A stretch of DNA of 64,000 nt from Candidatus Pelagibacter sp. RS40. Lineage in GTDB: Bacteria > Pseudomonadota > Alphaproteobacteria > Pelagibacterales > Pelagibacteraceae. The stretch covers positions 372,001 through 436,000 of the forward strand of contig NZ_CP020778.1 of assembly GCF_002101295.1 (NCBI RefSeq), written 5' to 3'. The notes below the pieces were generated by a model that was given only the letters and a program-made list of their open reading frames with translations, searched no databases and was not told the origin of the DNA. Positions within the stretch are counted from its first letter, which is position 1, and every line of letters begins with the position of its first letter. Shown here piece after piece: positions 1-8,764 of the stretch. A program made the translations under genes and the position numbers.

Positions 1-318
1 AGTGGTGATGAAACTTTTTTTCACAACGGAAAAGAATTTAAATTTGAAAAGAATGACCCAACTTTGTTTTTTCTTCAGAGAATAAGAGATGAAAGTCATA
101 GATTTGCCATAAGTGCTCACAGAGCAAAAAGGAAAAAAGGAATAAGCAAATCCTTGCTTGATCAAATAGAGGGGATTGGTGCTGTAAGAAAAAGGTCACT
201 TTTAAATCATTTTGGATCTGCAAGGGCTGTTGAATCCGCCAGTTTAGATGAAATAAAATCTGTTGAAGGAGTTGAGGAAAAGGTAGCAAAAAAAATATAT
301 AACTTCTTTCACGAATGA
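1..318 (+). CDS. uvrC: UvrABC excinuclease subunit C, C-terminal part (truncated by window edge)
   Basis: The reading frame is open from the first base and 105 residues are visible, so the gene starts outside the window. UvrC makes the dual incisions around bulky DNA lesions during nucleotide excision repair. The visible part has the end of the RNase H-like endonuclease domain ([12 protein letters not shown]) followed by the tandem helix-hairpin-helix DNA-binding domain ([16 protein letters not shown], then [13 protein letters not shown]). The internal ATG-less stretch before residue 21 is coding too, so a start at about base 64 would be wrong. The stop overlaps the pgsA start by 4 bp, suggesting translational coupling. 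Confidence 0.95.
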   Translation, partial: SGDETFFHNGKEFKFEKNDPTLFFLQRIRDESHRFAISAHRAKRKKGISKSLLDQIEGIGAVRKRSLLNHFGSARAVESASLDEIKSVEGVEEKVAKKIYNFFHE

Positions 319-899
319 GATTTAAATTTCCTAATTATCTAACAATTGGACGAATAATAATTGTTCCTATATTTGTTTTTACTTTCTATTTGCCAGGACT
401 TTATGGAGATATTTTGCCATTTGCACTTTTTGTAATTGCTTCATTCACAGATTTTTTAGATGGTTTATTAGCAAGAATGTATAAGGAAGAGTCTAAGCTT
501 GGAGAACTTCTTGATCCTATTGCAGATAAAATCATAGTAGCTACTGCCTTATTACTTTTAGTCATGGATCAGACTATAAAAAATTATGAAGTAATCGCAG
601 CAATTATAATATTAACAAGAGAAGTGCTAATATCTGGATTAAGAGAATTTCTAGCTAAAGGCAAAATTAAATTGCCAGTTTCAAATTTAGCTAAACTAAA
701 AACTTTTTTACAAATGTTTTCAATATCTTTACTTTTACTAGGTGATACTGGAAATAAAATTTTAAACTTTCAGGATTATAACGCGCAAACAATTGGGATT
801 ATTCTTTTATGGCTTTCAGCTTTTCTTACTTTATATACTGGTTACGATTATCTAAGAAAAGGTATAGATCATGCTATCTCTGAGGATAGCAAAGATTAA
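315..899 (+). CDS. pgsA: CDP-diacylglycerol-glycerol-3-phosphate 3-phosphatidyltransferase
   Basis: This is a 194-aa integral membrane enzyme that makes phosphatidylglycerol phosphate, the committed step to phosphatidylglycerol. The CDP-alcohol phosphotransferase signature is complete: Asp46, Asp49, Gly50, Ala53-Arg54, Gly63, Asp67 and Asp71 match the D-x2-D-G-x2-A-R-x8-G-x3-D-x3-D pattern. Several hydrophobic segments surround it. The gene overlaps uvrC by 4 bp, a uvrC-pgsA order that is common in proteobacteria. Its 3' end overlaps the convergent ilvE by 4 bp, leaving no room for a separate terminator. Confidence 0.95.
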   Translation: MRFKFPNYLTIGRIIIVPIFVFTFYLPGLYGDILPFALFVIASFTDFLDGLLARMYKEESKLGELLDPIADKIIVATALLLLVMDQTIKNYEVIAAIIILTREVLISGLREFLAKGKIKLPVSNLAKLKTFLQMFSISLLLLGDTGNKILNFQDYNAQTIGIILLWLSAFLTLYTGYDYLRKGIDHAISEDSKD

Positions 900-1777
900 G
901 CAGCTTTCTTATTTCTTACTACTTTTTGATAGCTATCAGAAAGATCTAAAATTGTGTCACAAACTTTAAAGTTATGCTGTGCTATTTGAGACACAGGTGT
1001 AACTTCTGCGGCAGTTCCCGTTAGAAAACAACCTACGAAATTTGACATCTCATCGGGTTTAATTTTTCTCTCATTTACTTTTAAATTTTTAGATTTTGCG
1101 ATCTCAATTACAGTCCTTCTTGTAATTCCATCCAAAAATGAGTCTGGAATTGGAGTATGCAAATCATTATTTTTATCTTTAAAAAAAACGTTTGCTCCTG
1201 TGGCCTCTGCAATGTTTCCCTCATGATCTAACATAAGAGAATCTGTGTAACCTTGTGCTTCTGCCTCGTGCTTTGACAATGTGCAAATCATATATAGACC
1301 TGATGCTTTTGTATCCCATGGTATTGTGTTAGGGGCAGGTCTTCTCCAATTAGATATGTTTAATTTAATTCCCTTTATTTTTAAATTTGGATCAAAATAG
1401 GAACCCCACTCCCATGTAGCTATAGCAACATGAATTTTAGTTTGTTGCGCCGAGATAGCCATCATTTCACTACCTCTCCAAGCAACAGGTCTTACGTAAC
1501 CATTTTGAACATTTTGAGCTGAAATTATTTTATTGCTTGCTAAATTAATTTCTTCTTTTGAATATGGAATTTTAAAACCCAATCTCTCAGCTGAGTAAAA
1601 AAATCTATCGGTATGTTCCTCTAACTTAAAAATACTTCCATCATAAACTCTCTCTCCCTCGAATACACAACTACCATAATGCAATCCATGACTTAAAACA
1701 TGAACCTTTACATCTTGCCAATCTACAAGTTCATTATTATACCAGATTTTTCCAGAGCGTTTATCGTAAGGTATCAT
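896..1777 (-). CDS. ilvE: Branched-chain amino acid aminotransferase
   Basis: This 293-aa PLP enzyme of fold type IV transaminates leucine, isoleucine and valine with 2-oxoglutarate. The PLP lysine is Lys157 in the WDTKASG context, and GLHYGSCVFEGERVYDG near the N terminus and LDGITRRTVIEIAK near residue 217 are typical of IlvE. A D-amino acid transaminase or aminodeoxychorismate lyase shares the fold, but the N-terminal motif favours IlvE. It is transcribed away from the MarR gene with 60 bp between starts; in several other alphaproteobacteria ilvE also lies beside a petP/petR-like pair. Confidence 0.9.
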   Translation of the reverse strand: MIPYDKRSGKIWYNNELVDWQDVKVHVLSHGLHYGSCVFEGERVYDGSIFKLEEHTDRFFYSAERLGFKIPYSKEEINLASNKIISAQNVQNGYVRPVAWRGSEMMAISAQQTKIHVAIATWEWGSYFDPNLKIKGIKLNISNWRRPAPNTIPWDTKASGLYMICTLSKHEAEAQGYTDSLMLDHEGNIAEATGANVFFKDKNNDLHTPIPDSFLDGITRRTVIEIAKSKNLKVNERKIKPDEMSNFVGCFLTGTAAEVTPVSQIAQHNFKVCDTILDLSDSYQKVVRNKKAA

Positions 1778-1837
1778 TAAAAAAATATTTTTTAAAAATA
1801 TATTTGTATATATGATATGTCAATATAACTTACCAAT

Positions 1838-2281
1838 ATGAAAAAACTTTTATATCTTAAAGATCATGAGCTCAAACAATACATTGAAAAAATATTTATG
1901 GGATATAGAGAGACTGTATCAGACGCCAAAAAAGTACTGGATAAATACTCTATTGGAGTTGCACATAATAAAGTTATTCATCTAATTTCTTTATACGAAG
2001 GTATAACTATTTCAGAACTTTTAAAAAAATTAAAAGTAACAAAACAAAGTTTAAATAGAGTTTTAAAAGATCTAATTAAACTAAAGGCTATTAATTACAA
2101 AAAGGACGAGAAAGATACTAGAATAAAACACGTGTATTTAACTGAAAATGGAATGAAATTATTTGATGAGATTTTTAGCATACAAAAAAGAAGGTTATAC
2201 AAAGCTTTTCTCAATTCTGCTTCAAATGAAGTGGTAAGTTTCGATAACGTTTTAAAGAAAATTATTAATGAAAAATTTTAA
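1838..2281 (+). CDS. MarR-family transcriptional regulator (PetP-like)
   Basis: This is a 147-aa winged-helix regulator. The core helix-turn-helix lies around residues 53-80 (GITISELLKKLKVTKQSLNRVLKDL), followed by the wing with basic and acidic residues (KKDEKDTRIKHVYLTENG), as in MarR proteins. It overlaps the response regulator downstream by 14 bp, so the two are co-expressed. A MarR protein joined to an OmpR-type regulator is the arrangement of petP-petR in Rhodobacter, where the pair controls cytochrome bc1 genes; petABC sits about 8 kb away here. The functional equivalence is inference and the effector is unknown. Confidence 0.85.
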   Translation: MKKLLYLKDHELKQYIEKIFMGYRETVSDAKKVLDKYSIGVAHNKVIHLISLYEGITISELLKKLKVTKQSLNRVLKDLIKLKAINYKKDEKDTRIKHVYLTENGMKLFDEIFSIQKRRLYKAFLNSASNEVVSFDNVLKKIINEKF

Positions 2282-2945
2282 TGCACATATATTAGTTGTA
2301 GATGATGATGATGGTATCAGAGATCTGGTCAAACAATATTTAGATCAAAATAATTTTTTAGTTTCAACAGCTAAGAGTGCTGAGGATGCTTTAGAAAAAG
2401 TCAAAATAATAAAATTTGATTTAATAGTGTTAGACATAATGATGCCAGGTAAAAGTGGCTTAGAGTTTACTAATGAAAATAAGGCAAAATTAAATACACC
2501 TATAATACTTTTAACTGCTAAAGGAGAAGCATCTGAAAGAGTTGAGGGTCTTGAAGTTGGTGCTGACGATTATTTACCAAAACCATTTGAGCCAAAAGAA
2601 CTAGTCTTAAGAATTAATAATATCTTAAGCAAGACTAAAAAAGACAATCACAAAAGAGTGATAGAATTTGGAAGTATTAAAATAGATCTTAATAAGTTGT
2701 TCATCTATAGAGGAAGTCAAAATCTAAAAATTAATAGCACTGAAAAAATTATATTAGAAAAAATGATCAACTCACCTGGTAAAATATTTAAAAGAGAAGA
2801 AATAGGAAAACTGATAGATTTAGATAAAGAAAGATCAATTGATGTTATTATTACAAGATTGAGAAAAAAGGTCGAGGAAAACCCAAAAAGTCCTAAATAT
2901 CTTCAAACAATCAGAGGAGAAGGATATGTTTTATGGATTGAGTAA
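2268..2945 (+). CDS. OmpR/PetR-type response regulator
   Basis: This is a 225-aa two-component response regulator. The receiver domain (residues 1-120) carries the acidic pocket DDDD around 12-15, phospho-acceptor Asp56 (VLDIMMPG), Thr83 and Lys105 (YLPKPFEP). The C-terminal half is an OmpR winged helix ending in the usual RGEGYVLW. It starts inside the MarR gene (14-bp overlap) and runs 20 bp into the histidine kinase gene, so regulator, response regulator and kinase form one transcript. It is probably the cytosolic partner of the kinase; target genes cannot be told from this sequence, though bc1 genes or osmotic porins are the family precedents. Confidence 0.92.
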   Translation: MKNFNAHILVVDDDDGIRDLVKQYLDQNNFLVSTAKSAEDALEKVKIIKFDLIVLDIMMPGKSGLEFTNENKAKLNTPIILLTAKGEASERVEGLEVGADDYLPKPFEPKELVLRINNILSKTKKDNHKRVIEFGSIKIDLNKLFIYRGSQNLKINSTEKIILEKMINSPGKIFKREEIGKLIDLDKERSIDVIITRLRKKVEENPKSPKYLQTIRGEGYVLWIE

Positions 2946-4239
2946 TTACATAAAAAATTTACTTCCAAAAAGATTATTTTATAGAGGTTTATTAATTGTA
3001 GCTGTACCCATAGTAGTATTACAAATTACAATATCTTTAGTTTTTTTTGACAGCTTATGGATAAAAACGAACGTAGGAATGACAAGAGGTCTTATTGCAG
3101 AAATAAAAACGTTTATAGATGCTTATGATAATGACCAGCAAGATAAAGATTACATAATTAATTTATTTAAAAGTAATCTTGAAATTGAAATACAACATAA
3201 AGAAGGAAAGGTAATACCTGGCGATATACCTGAGCGATGGTTCAGTCCTCTTGATAGATCACTAAGAAGAGAGTTAAAAAGTAAACATTTTGTTTACTGG
3301 TTCGACACTACCAACTACAAAGATTTAGTTGATATAAAAATTCAACACATAGACGGATATTTTCAGTTTTATGTTCCAAGAAGTAGATTGACTACAAGTT
3401 CAGCAAGATTATTTGGGTTATGGATAACTCTTCCTGCGTTTTTAATGATTGCTATTGCTATTATATTTTTAAAAAATCAAACTAGACCAATAATCAAATT
3501 AGCAGAAGCCTCAGAGAAATTTGGTAGAGGGGAAGATCTAGACGAATTTAGACCATCTGGTGCTTTAGAAATCAGAAAAGCTGGCCAAGAATTTGATAAA
3601 ATGAGAAAAAGGATTATTCGTCATTTAAATCAAAGATCTGAAATGCTTTCAGGCATAAGTCACGATTTAAGAACTCCTTTAACAAGAATTAAGCTTCAAC
3701 TTGCAATGATAAAAGATAAAAATTTATCTAAGAAATTATCATCTGATGTAGATGATATGGAAAAAATGCTTAATGAGTATTTACAATTTGCAAGCACTGG
3801 TGCAAAGGATAAAACTGAGACTTTTGATATTTCAGAACTTATTTTAAAATTAATAAATAATTATAACAACCCAAACATAATTCAAAATTTTAAGGAAGAA
3901 ATCTACTTTAATGGAAGAAAAAATCTTATTGCAAGATGTATAAATAATTTAATAGAAAATTCTCTTAAGTATGCAAAAAAAGTTGAAATAAATATGAATA
4001 AACAAAAAGAAAATCTAAAAATAATAGTGTCAGATGACGGTCCAGGTGTGCCAGAAAAAGAGCATGAAAATATAATTAAACCATTTTATAAAGTTGATAA
4101 AAGCAGATCTGAAAGTAAATCTAGTGTAGGACTAGGTTTGTCAATAGCATCCGATATTTGTAGATCTCATGGTGGAGATATTAAATTTAGTAAATCTAAA
4201 TTTGGAGGTTTAGAAGTTTCTATTTCTTTACCTTTTTAG
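2926..4239 (+). CDS. EnvZ-like membrane sensor histidine kinase
   Basis: This is a 437-aa inner-membrane kinase. TM1 is at about residues 20-41, a periplasmic sensor region spans 42-160, and TM2 is at about 161-182, followed by a HAMP segment. The H-box has His246 (SGISHDLRTPLTR), and the ATPase domain has the N-box (Asn341 and Asn345) and the G1 box (DDGPG near 370) and G2 box (GLGLSIA). The order matches EnvZ. It overlaps the response regulator by 20 bp, and its stop overlaps the convergent UbiK-like gene. The sensed signal is not evident; the periplasmic region is too divergent to assign. Confidence 0.92.
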   Translation: MFYGLSNYIKNLLPKRLFYRGLLIVAVPIVVLQITISLVFFDSLWIKTNVGMTRGLIAEIKTFIDAYDNDQQDKDYIINLFKSNLEIEIQHKEGKVIPGDIPERWFSPLDRSLRRELKSKHFVYWFDTTNYKDLVDIKIQHIDGYFQFYVPRSRLTTSSARLFGLWITLPAFLMIAIAIIFLKNQTRPIIKLAEASEKFGRGEDLDEFRPSGALEIRKAGQEFDKMRKRIIRHLNQRSEMLSGISHDLRTPLTRIKLQLAMIKDKNLSKKLSSDVDDMEKMLNEYLQFASTGAKDKTETFDISELILKLINNYNNPNIIQNFKEEIYFNGRKNLIARCINNLIENSLKYAKKVEINMNKQKENLKIIVSDDGPGVPEKEHENIIKPFYKVDKSRSESKSSVGLGLSIASDICRSHGGDIKFSKSKFGGLEVSISLPF

Positions 4240-4471
4240 GACTTTTTGATTTTTTAACTTTTTTTGTTTGTTCAATTTTTTTTTCAAGTATTGCAATTCT
4301 CTTATTTAAGATTTCAATTTCCTCTTTACTTGCAAGCTTCATCCTAAATATTATTTCATCTCTTTTAGATTTTAAAACATTTATCACCTCATCACTTAGG
4401 TCTTTGTAACTTACTAGCCCTTGTTCTAATACCTTTGCAAATTTATCAAATACAAATCTTGATTTTGACAT
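4220..4471 (-). CDS. ubiK: UbiK-family accessory factor (BMFP domain)
   Basis: This small 83-aa protein has a hydrophobic N-terminal helix, then MKLASKEEIEILNKRIAILEKKIEQ, the coiled-coil pattern of the UbiK/YqiC family, and a lysine-rich tail. UbiK in enterobacteria supports aerobic ubiquinone synthesis and binds membrane lipids. Length and the xxKEExExLxxRIxxLE spacing fit the family well. The gene stands alone on the minus strand between convergent envZ-like and divergent lgt, with 39 bp to the lgt start. The ubiquinone role here is family knowledge, not shown by the context. Confidence 0.75.
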   Translation of the reverse strand: MSKSRFVFDKFAKVLEQGLVSYKDLSDEVINVLKSKRDEIIFRMKLASKEEIEILNKRIAILEKKIEQTKKVKKSKSPKKVKK

Positions 4472-4510
4472 AATAATTAAATACTAAATTTATATTATTT
4501 ATAGTTAATA

Positions 4511-5293
4511 ATGTTTATCAATAATTTTGATCCAGTTGCTTTTCAAGTATTTTCTTTTGAGATTAGATGGTACTCATTGTCATATGTATTTGGGATTATT
4601 TTTGGTTGGATTTATTGTAACAAAATTTTAATTCAAGACCCTAAGATTAAAGATTTATTTAGTGACTATATTAGTTACTTAATTATTGGAATTCTAGTTG
4701 GTGGTAGATTGGGATACGTATTTTTTTATAATTTTAATTATTATTTTAATAATCCTGTTGAAATAATCATGATATGGAGTGGTGGAATGTCTTTCCATGG
4801 AGCATTAATTGGAATTATATTTGCAACAATATTTTTTTCCAAAAATAAAAATATCAACCCATTTTATTTTTTAGATTTGGTAGCTGTGACAGCGCCAGTA
4901 GGTATTTTTTTGGGTAGAGTTGCAAATTTTATAAATTCAGAACTTTATGGAAGAGAAACCGAGTTGTCTTGGTCAGTAAAGTTTATCAAAGTAGATGACT
5001 TAAACCGACATCCATCTCAAATCTATGAGGCAATATTTGAAGGTTTGGTTTTATTTATTGTATTAAATTATTTATACAAAAGGCTATCTCCGCAAACTGG
5101 TTTAATTTCAGCCTTATTTTTAATACTATACTCAATATTTAGATTTGTTATTGAATTTTCGAGAGAACCTGATGCCCAATTAGGTTTTGTAATAATGAGC
5201 TTCACTATGGGTCAATTAATAAGTGTATTCACTTTATTGGCCGGAATATATTTATATTATCTTACTTATGGAAAAAGCAATTCCTCTAGATAA
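4511..5293 (+). CDS. lgt: Prolipoprotein diacylglyceryl transferase
   Basis: This 260-aa multi-pass inner-membrane enzyme transfers diacylglycerol from phosphatidylglycerol to the lipobox cysteine of prolipoproteins. The Lgt signature is visible as GRVANFINSELYGR (residues about 136-149), preceded by GGRLGYVFFYNF and followed by HPSQIYEA. Length is close to the family norm. It begins a plus-strand run through ychF. LspA, the next enzyme of lipoprotein maturation, is at 57.8 kb. The 3' end overlaps the methyltransferase gene by 26 bp. Confidence 0.95.
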   Translation: MFINNFDPVAFQVFSFEIRWYSLSYVFGIIFGWIYCNKILIQDPKIKDLFSDYISYLIIGILVGGRLGYVFFYNFNYYFNNPVEIIMIWSGGMSFHGALIGIIFATIFFSKNKNINPFYFLDLVAVTAPVGIFLGRVANFINSELYGRETELSWSVKFIKVDDLNRHPSQIYEAIFEGLVLFIVLNYLYKRLSPQTGLISALFLILYSIFRFVIEFSREPDAQLGFVIMSFTMGQLISVFTLLAGIYLYYLTYGKSNSSR

Positions 5294-6299
5294 ATTTATT
5301 GAACATTCTTTATACGACAAAAAAAAAGGATACTACATAAATAAGAATCCTATAGGTGAAAATGGTGATTTCATTACTTCACCACAAATATCCGTTCATT
5401 TTTCTGAAATGATTGCAATTTGGCTAGTTGGATTTTGGGAAAAGTTGGGGAAACCAAAAAACTTAAATATAATTGAACTAGGCGCAGGAACAGGTGAAAT
5501 GATGTATCAAATAAATAAATCAATTAGCAGCTTTAAGCTGTTCAAACAATGCTGCATTTTTTACATTTTGGAAATTAGTCCAGAATTAATAAAAATACAA
5601 AAAAAAAGAAATAGTTTAAATAAAATTAAATGGATTGATAATCTTAATGATATTAAAAAAAATCCATCAATTTTTTTAGCTAATGAATTTTTTGACTCTC
5701 TTCCAGTAAAACATTTTATAAAGGAAAATAATGAATGGTTTGAAAAATATATTACAAAAAAAAAAAATAAATATTTTTTTAAAAATAAAAAAAAGAAATT
5801 AGCTCAAATTGAAAAGATATTAGGTGAGAAAATAAAAAAAAATCAAAATTTTATCGAGGTTTCACCAAAATCAATTAAAAAAATAAGCAAAATTTCATCA
5901 ATAATTAAAAAAAATAATGGAGGTATATTAATAATAGATTATGGATACCTTGAAAAAAAAATGTCAGACACTATTCAATGCGTTAAAAATCATAAAAAAG
6001 TAGATTTTTTAAACAATATTTACGATTCTGATATTACGCATTTATTAAACTTTAGCTTTTATGTAAAAAAATTAAAAAAAAATTTAGATAAAGTAAAAAT
6101 TACAACCCAAGGTGAATTCTTGACTAATATGGGAATATTTGAGAGAGCCGAGATGATTAGTAAAAGTTTAAGTTTTAGTAAAAAATCAGATTTATATTAT
6201 AGGATACAAAGATTAGTCGATGATAAACAAATGGGAAAATTGTTTAAGGTTATGTTTGCTACTAACAAAAAGAATAAGTTTAGTATGGGATTTAAATGA
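5268..6299 (+). CDS. MidA/NDUFAF7-family SAM-dependent methyltransferase
   Basis: This is a 343-aa class I methyltransferase of the MidA family. The human member methylates an arginine of complex I subunit NDUFS2; bacterial members are mostly uncharacterised. The SAM site is IIELGAGTGEMMYQI, and LANEFFDSLPVKHF plus IIDYGYLE are family motifs. I chose the ATG at 5268 (MEKAIPLDKFI) over a longer TTG-type start 45 bp upstream because the extra residues simply read through the end of lgt. The gene contains a run of 12 A bases at 5756-5767. It overlaps pgeF by 4 bp. Order lgt-midA-pgeF is common in alphaproteobacteria. Confidence 0.88.
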   Translation: MEKAIPLDKFIEHSLYDKKKGYYINKNPIGENGDFITSPQISVHFSEMIAIWLVGFWEKLGKPKNLNIIELGAGTGEMMYQINKSISSFKLFKQCCIFYILEISPELIKIQKKRNSLNKIKWIDNLNDIKKNPSIFLANEFFDSLPVKHFIKENNEWFEKYITKKKNKYFFKNKKKKLAQIEKILGEKIKKNQNFIEVSPKSIKKISKISSIIKKNNGGILIIDYGYLEKKMSDTIQCVKNHKKVDFLNNIYDSDITHLLNFSFYVKKLKKNLDKVKITTQGEFLTNMGIFERAEMISKSLSFSKKSDLYYRIQRLVDDKQMGKLFKVMFATNKKNKFSMGFK

Positions 6300-7048
6300 T
6301 TAAATCAAGATTGCTATCAAATTTTAAAAATATATCTCATGGATTTTTTAATTCTGAGGGAGGTTATTCAAATGGTATTTATAAAAGTTTAAATTGCGGT
6401 ATTGGGTCAAAAGATAAAAAAAGAAGAGTTTTACTAAACTTAAAGAAAGTTTCAAAAAGAATAAAAGTAGCTAACAATAATCTAGTTTTGTTAAACCAAA
6501 TTCACAGTAATAGAGTAAAGTTTGTAAATAAGAACACAACAAATAGATTTGTTGGTGATAGTTTAGTTACAAATAAGAAAAATTTAGCATTAGGAATTTT
6601 AACAGCAGATTGTGCACCAGTTTTAATTTTTGATCCTAAAATGCAAAATATAGCTGCATTACACGCAGGTTGGAAAGGTGCTTATAAAAATATTATCAAA
6701 AATACTTTAAAAAAATTGAGAGAAAAAGGATCAAAAATGAGAGATTTAATAGCTGTTGTTGGTCCCTGCATATCGATAGAAAATTATGAGGTGAGAGACG
6801 ATTTCTTAAATAAATTTGTTAAAGAATCTATTCAAAATAAAAAGCACTTTAAATTTTATAATGATAAAATTTTTTTTAGTCTTAACTCATACTTAAAATC
6901 ACAATTAAAAAAATATAACGTCAAAAAAATTGAAATAATTAATAAAGATACTTACCCCAAAAAAAATAAGTTTTTCAGTTCTAGAAGATCAATTAATGAA
7001 AAATTAAATGATTATGGTAGAAATATATCAGTAATTATGATTAAATAG
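6296..7048 (+). CDS. pgeF: PgeF/YfiH-family protein (peptidoglycan editing factor, laccase domain)
   Basis: This 250-aa cytosolic protein belongs to the YfiH/LACC1 family. Family residues are visible in LLNQIHSNRV, LTADCAPVLIFDP, ALHAGWKGAYKNI and VVGPCISIENYEV, which include the conserved His and Cys metal-site residues. E. coli YfiH removes L-Ser wrongly placed in peptidoglycan precursors, while other members act on purine nucleosides, so the exact substrate here is open. It overlaps the methyltransferase by 4 bp and precedes prs by 13 bp. Confidence 0.88.
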   Translation: MIKSRLLSNFKNISHGFFNSEGGYSNGIYKSLNCGIGSKDKKRRVLLNLKKVSKRIKVANNNLVLLNQIHSNRVKFVNKNTTNRFVGDSLVTNKKNLALGILTADCAPVLIFDPKMQNIAALHAGWKGAYKNIIKNTLKKLREKGSKMRDLIAVVGPCISIENYEVRDDFLNKFVKESIQNKKHFKFYNDKIFFSLNSYLKSQLKKYNVKKIEIINKDTYPKKNKFFSSRRSINEKLNDYGRNISVIMIK

Positions 7049-7061
7049 CTAAATCTCCAAG

Positions 7062-7994
7062 ATGAAACTTCTCACAGGTAACAGTAATAAAAATCTTAGT
7101 CAAAAAATATCCAAATTTTTGAAAAACAGATTAGTTAATTCAAGTATAAGAAAATTTTCAGATGGTGAAATTTATATTGAAATAAATGAAAACATTAGAG
7201 GAAATAGTATCTTTGTAATTCAGTCAGTATCATCGCCTGCTAATGATAACCTAATGGAGTTATTGCTATGCATAGATGCATTAAAAAGATCATCAGCTAA
7301 AAATATAACTGCTGTAATTCCATATTTTGGATATGCCAGACAAGATAGAAAAGTAGTGCCACGTACATCTATTTCTGCAAAGTTAGTCTCCAATTTAATT
7401 GCCAAAGCGGGTGCCGATAGAGTTGTGACTGTAGACTTACATGCAGGTCAAATTCAAGGTTTCTTTGATATTCCAGTTGATAACTTATTTGCAACGCCTA
7501 TTTTTGGAAGACATGTAAGAAAAAAAATAAAAACTAAAAATTTGATTTGTATAGCTCCAGATGTTGGTGGTACAGAAAGAGCTAGAGCACTAGGAAAACT
7601 TCTTAATGTGGGACTTGCAATTGTTGATAAGAGAAGACCAAAAGCAGGTCAATCACAAGTGATGAACATTATAGGAGATGTAAGAGGAAAAACTTGCATA
7701 ATTGTAGATGACATCATCGATTCAGGTGGCACAATAGTAAATGCAGCTGCTGCTTTAAAAAAAAGAGGAGCAAAAGATGTTCATGTTTATGTGACCCATG
7801 GCGTTTTAAGTGGAGGAGCTGAAAATAAAATAAAAAAATCAAATATTAAAAATTTAGTTATAACAGATACCATTGATAACGCAGCAAAAGTAAAAAATAT
7901 CAAGAATATTGAAGTATTAACTATCTCAAATTTAGTTGGTGAGGCAATCAAAAGAATATCTAACTCAACTTCTGTATCAGATTTATTCAAATAA
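7062..7994 (+). CDS. prs: Ribose-phosphate pyrophosphokinase
   Basis: This 310-aa enzyme makes PRPP from ribose 5-phosphate and ATP, feeding purine, pyrimidine, histidine and NAD synthesis. Diagnostic features are the N-terminal FSDGEIYIEINENIRG, the flexible-loop YARQDRK, the ATP/Mg site VTVDLHAGQIQGFF and the PRPP loop CIIVDDIIDSGGTI. Length matches the usual class I enzyme. Antisense reading frames inside it are shadows. The next gene, rplY, follows after 45 bp; prs-rplY-pth-ychF is a widespread bacterial order. Confidence 0.96.
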   Translation: MKLLTGNSNKNLSQKISKFLKNRLVNSSIRKFSDGEIYIEINENIRGNSIFVIQSVSSPANDNLMELLLCIDALKRSSAKNITAVIPYFGYARQDRKVVPRTSISAKLVSNLIAKAGADRVVTVDLHAGQIQGFFDIPVDNLFATPIFGRHVRKKIKTKNLICIAPDVGGTERARALGKLLNVGLAIVDKRRPKAGQSQVMNIIGDVRGKTCIIVDDIIDSGGTIVNAAAALKKRGAKDVHVYVTHGVLSGGAENKIKKSNIKNLVITDTIDNAAKVKNIKNIEVLTISNLVGEAIKRISNSTSVSDLFK

Positions 7995-8039
7995 TTTACT
8001 TGTAAATCTATATTTCATAAGTTAAAACGCCAAGGTTTT

Positions 8040-8735
8040 ATGAGTACAATTCAAGCAACAATAAGAAACACAAAGTCTAAAGGTCAAGTTAATCTTCTAA
8101 GACAGAATGGACAAGTCCCTGGTATCATTTATGGTGGAGAAAATCCAAATGAAAAAATTTCTCTCTCTAAAAAAGAAGTGACTAGTTTAATTAATAAAGA
8201 AAACTTTTTATCAAATGTAATTTCAATGAATATAGATGGTAATGAGCAAAAAGTTTTACCAAGAGAGATTACTTTTGATACTGTTACAGATGAACCTATT
8301 CATGTTGACTTTTTAAGAATTGTAAAGGGCGCAAAAATTATTTTAGAAATACCAGTAAGATTTATTAACCATGAACTTTCTCCAGGATTAAAAAGAGGTG
8401 GGGTTTTAAATATTGTGAGACGTAAAGTAGAACTAAGATGTCCAACTGAAAACATTCCAACCGAATTAGTAGTAGATCTTGAAGGATTAGAAATTGGGGC
8501 TAGTATTAAAATTTCGTTTATCAAATTACCAGAAAATGTAACCCCAACTATACAAGGAAGAGATTTTGTAATTGCAACTGTTGCTGCTCCAACGGTGGTT
8601 AAAGAACCTGAAAAACCTGTCGAAGCTACAGAGGAAGCTAGTGCGGAAGGTGAAACTAAAACTGAGGGTGATAAACCAGCTGAAGGAGAAGATAAAACAA
8701 AAGAAGAAGCTAAACCAGCTGCTGAGAAAAAATAA
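8040..8735 (+). CDS. rplY: Ribosomal protein bL25 (Ctc-type, with C-terminal extension)
   Basis: This 231-aa protein binds 5S rRNA in the large ribosomal subunit. Residues about 1-95 form the L25 domain (GQVPGIIYGG near 26), followed by the CTC/TL5 domain to about residue 185. The last 40 or so residues are a low-complexity Glu/Lys/Ala tail (for example EATEEASAEGETKTEG), typical of many alphaproteobacterial L25 proteins and probably disordered. It lies between prs and pth; a 72-codon frame overlapping its tail in another phase is an artefact of the repetitive codons. Confidence 0.95.
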   Translation: MSTIQATIRNTKSKGQVNLLRQNGQVPGIIYGGENPNEKISLSKKEVTSLINKENFLSNVISMNIDGNEQKVLPREITFDTVTDEPIHVDFLRIVKGAKIILEIPVRFINHELSPGLKRGGVLNIVRRKVELRCPTENIPTELVVDLEGLEIGASIKISFIKLPENVTPTIQGRDFVIATVAAPTVVKEPEKPVEATEEASAEGETKTEGDKPAEGEDKTKEEAKPAAEKK

Positions 8736-8764
8736 TCTTAATAGTGAAATATATCTAAAAAATT

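Noticed and set aside
1778-1837. MarR operator between ilvE and the MarR gene
   Set aside because: The gap has AT palindromes (for example AAAAAATATTTTTT) but nothing beyond what the base composition gives, so no operator can be claimed.
7220-7405. Antisense frames inside prs (also 7787-7990)
   Set aside because: They mirror strongly conserved prs coding sequence and have no motifs.
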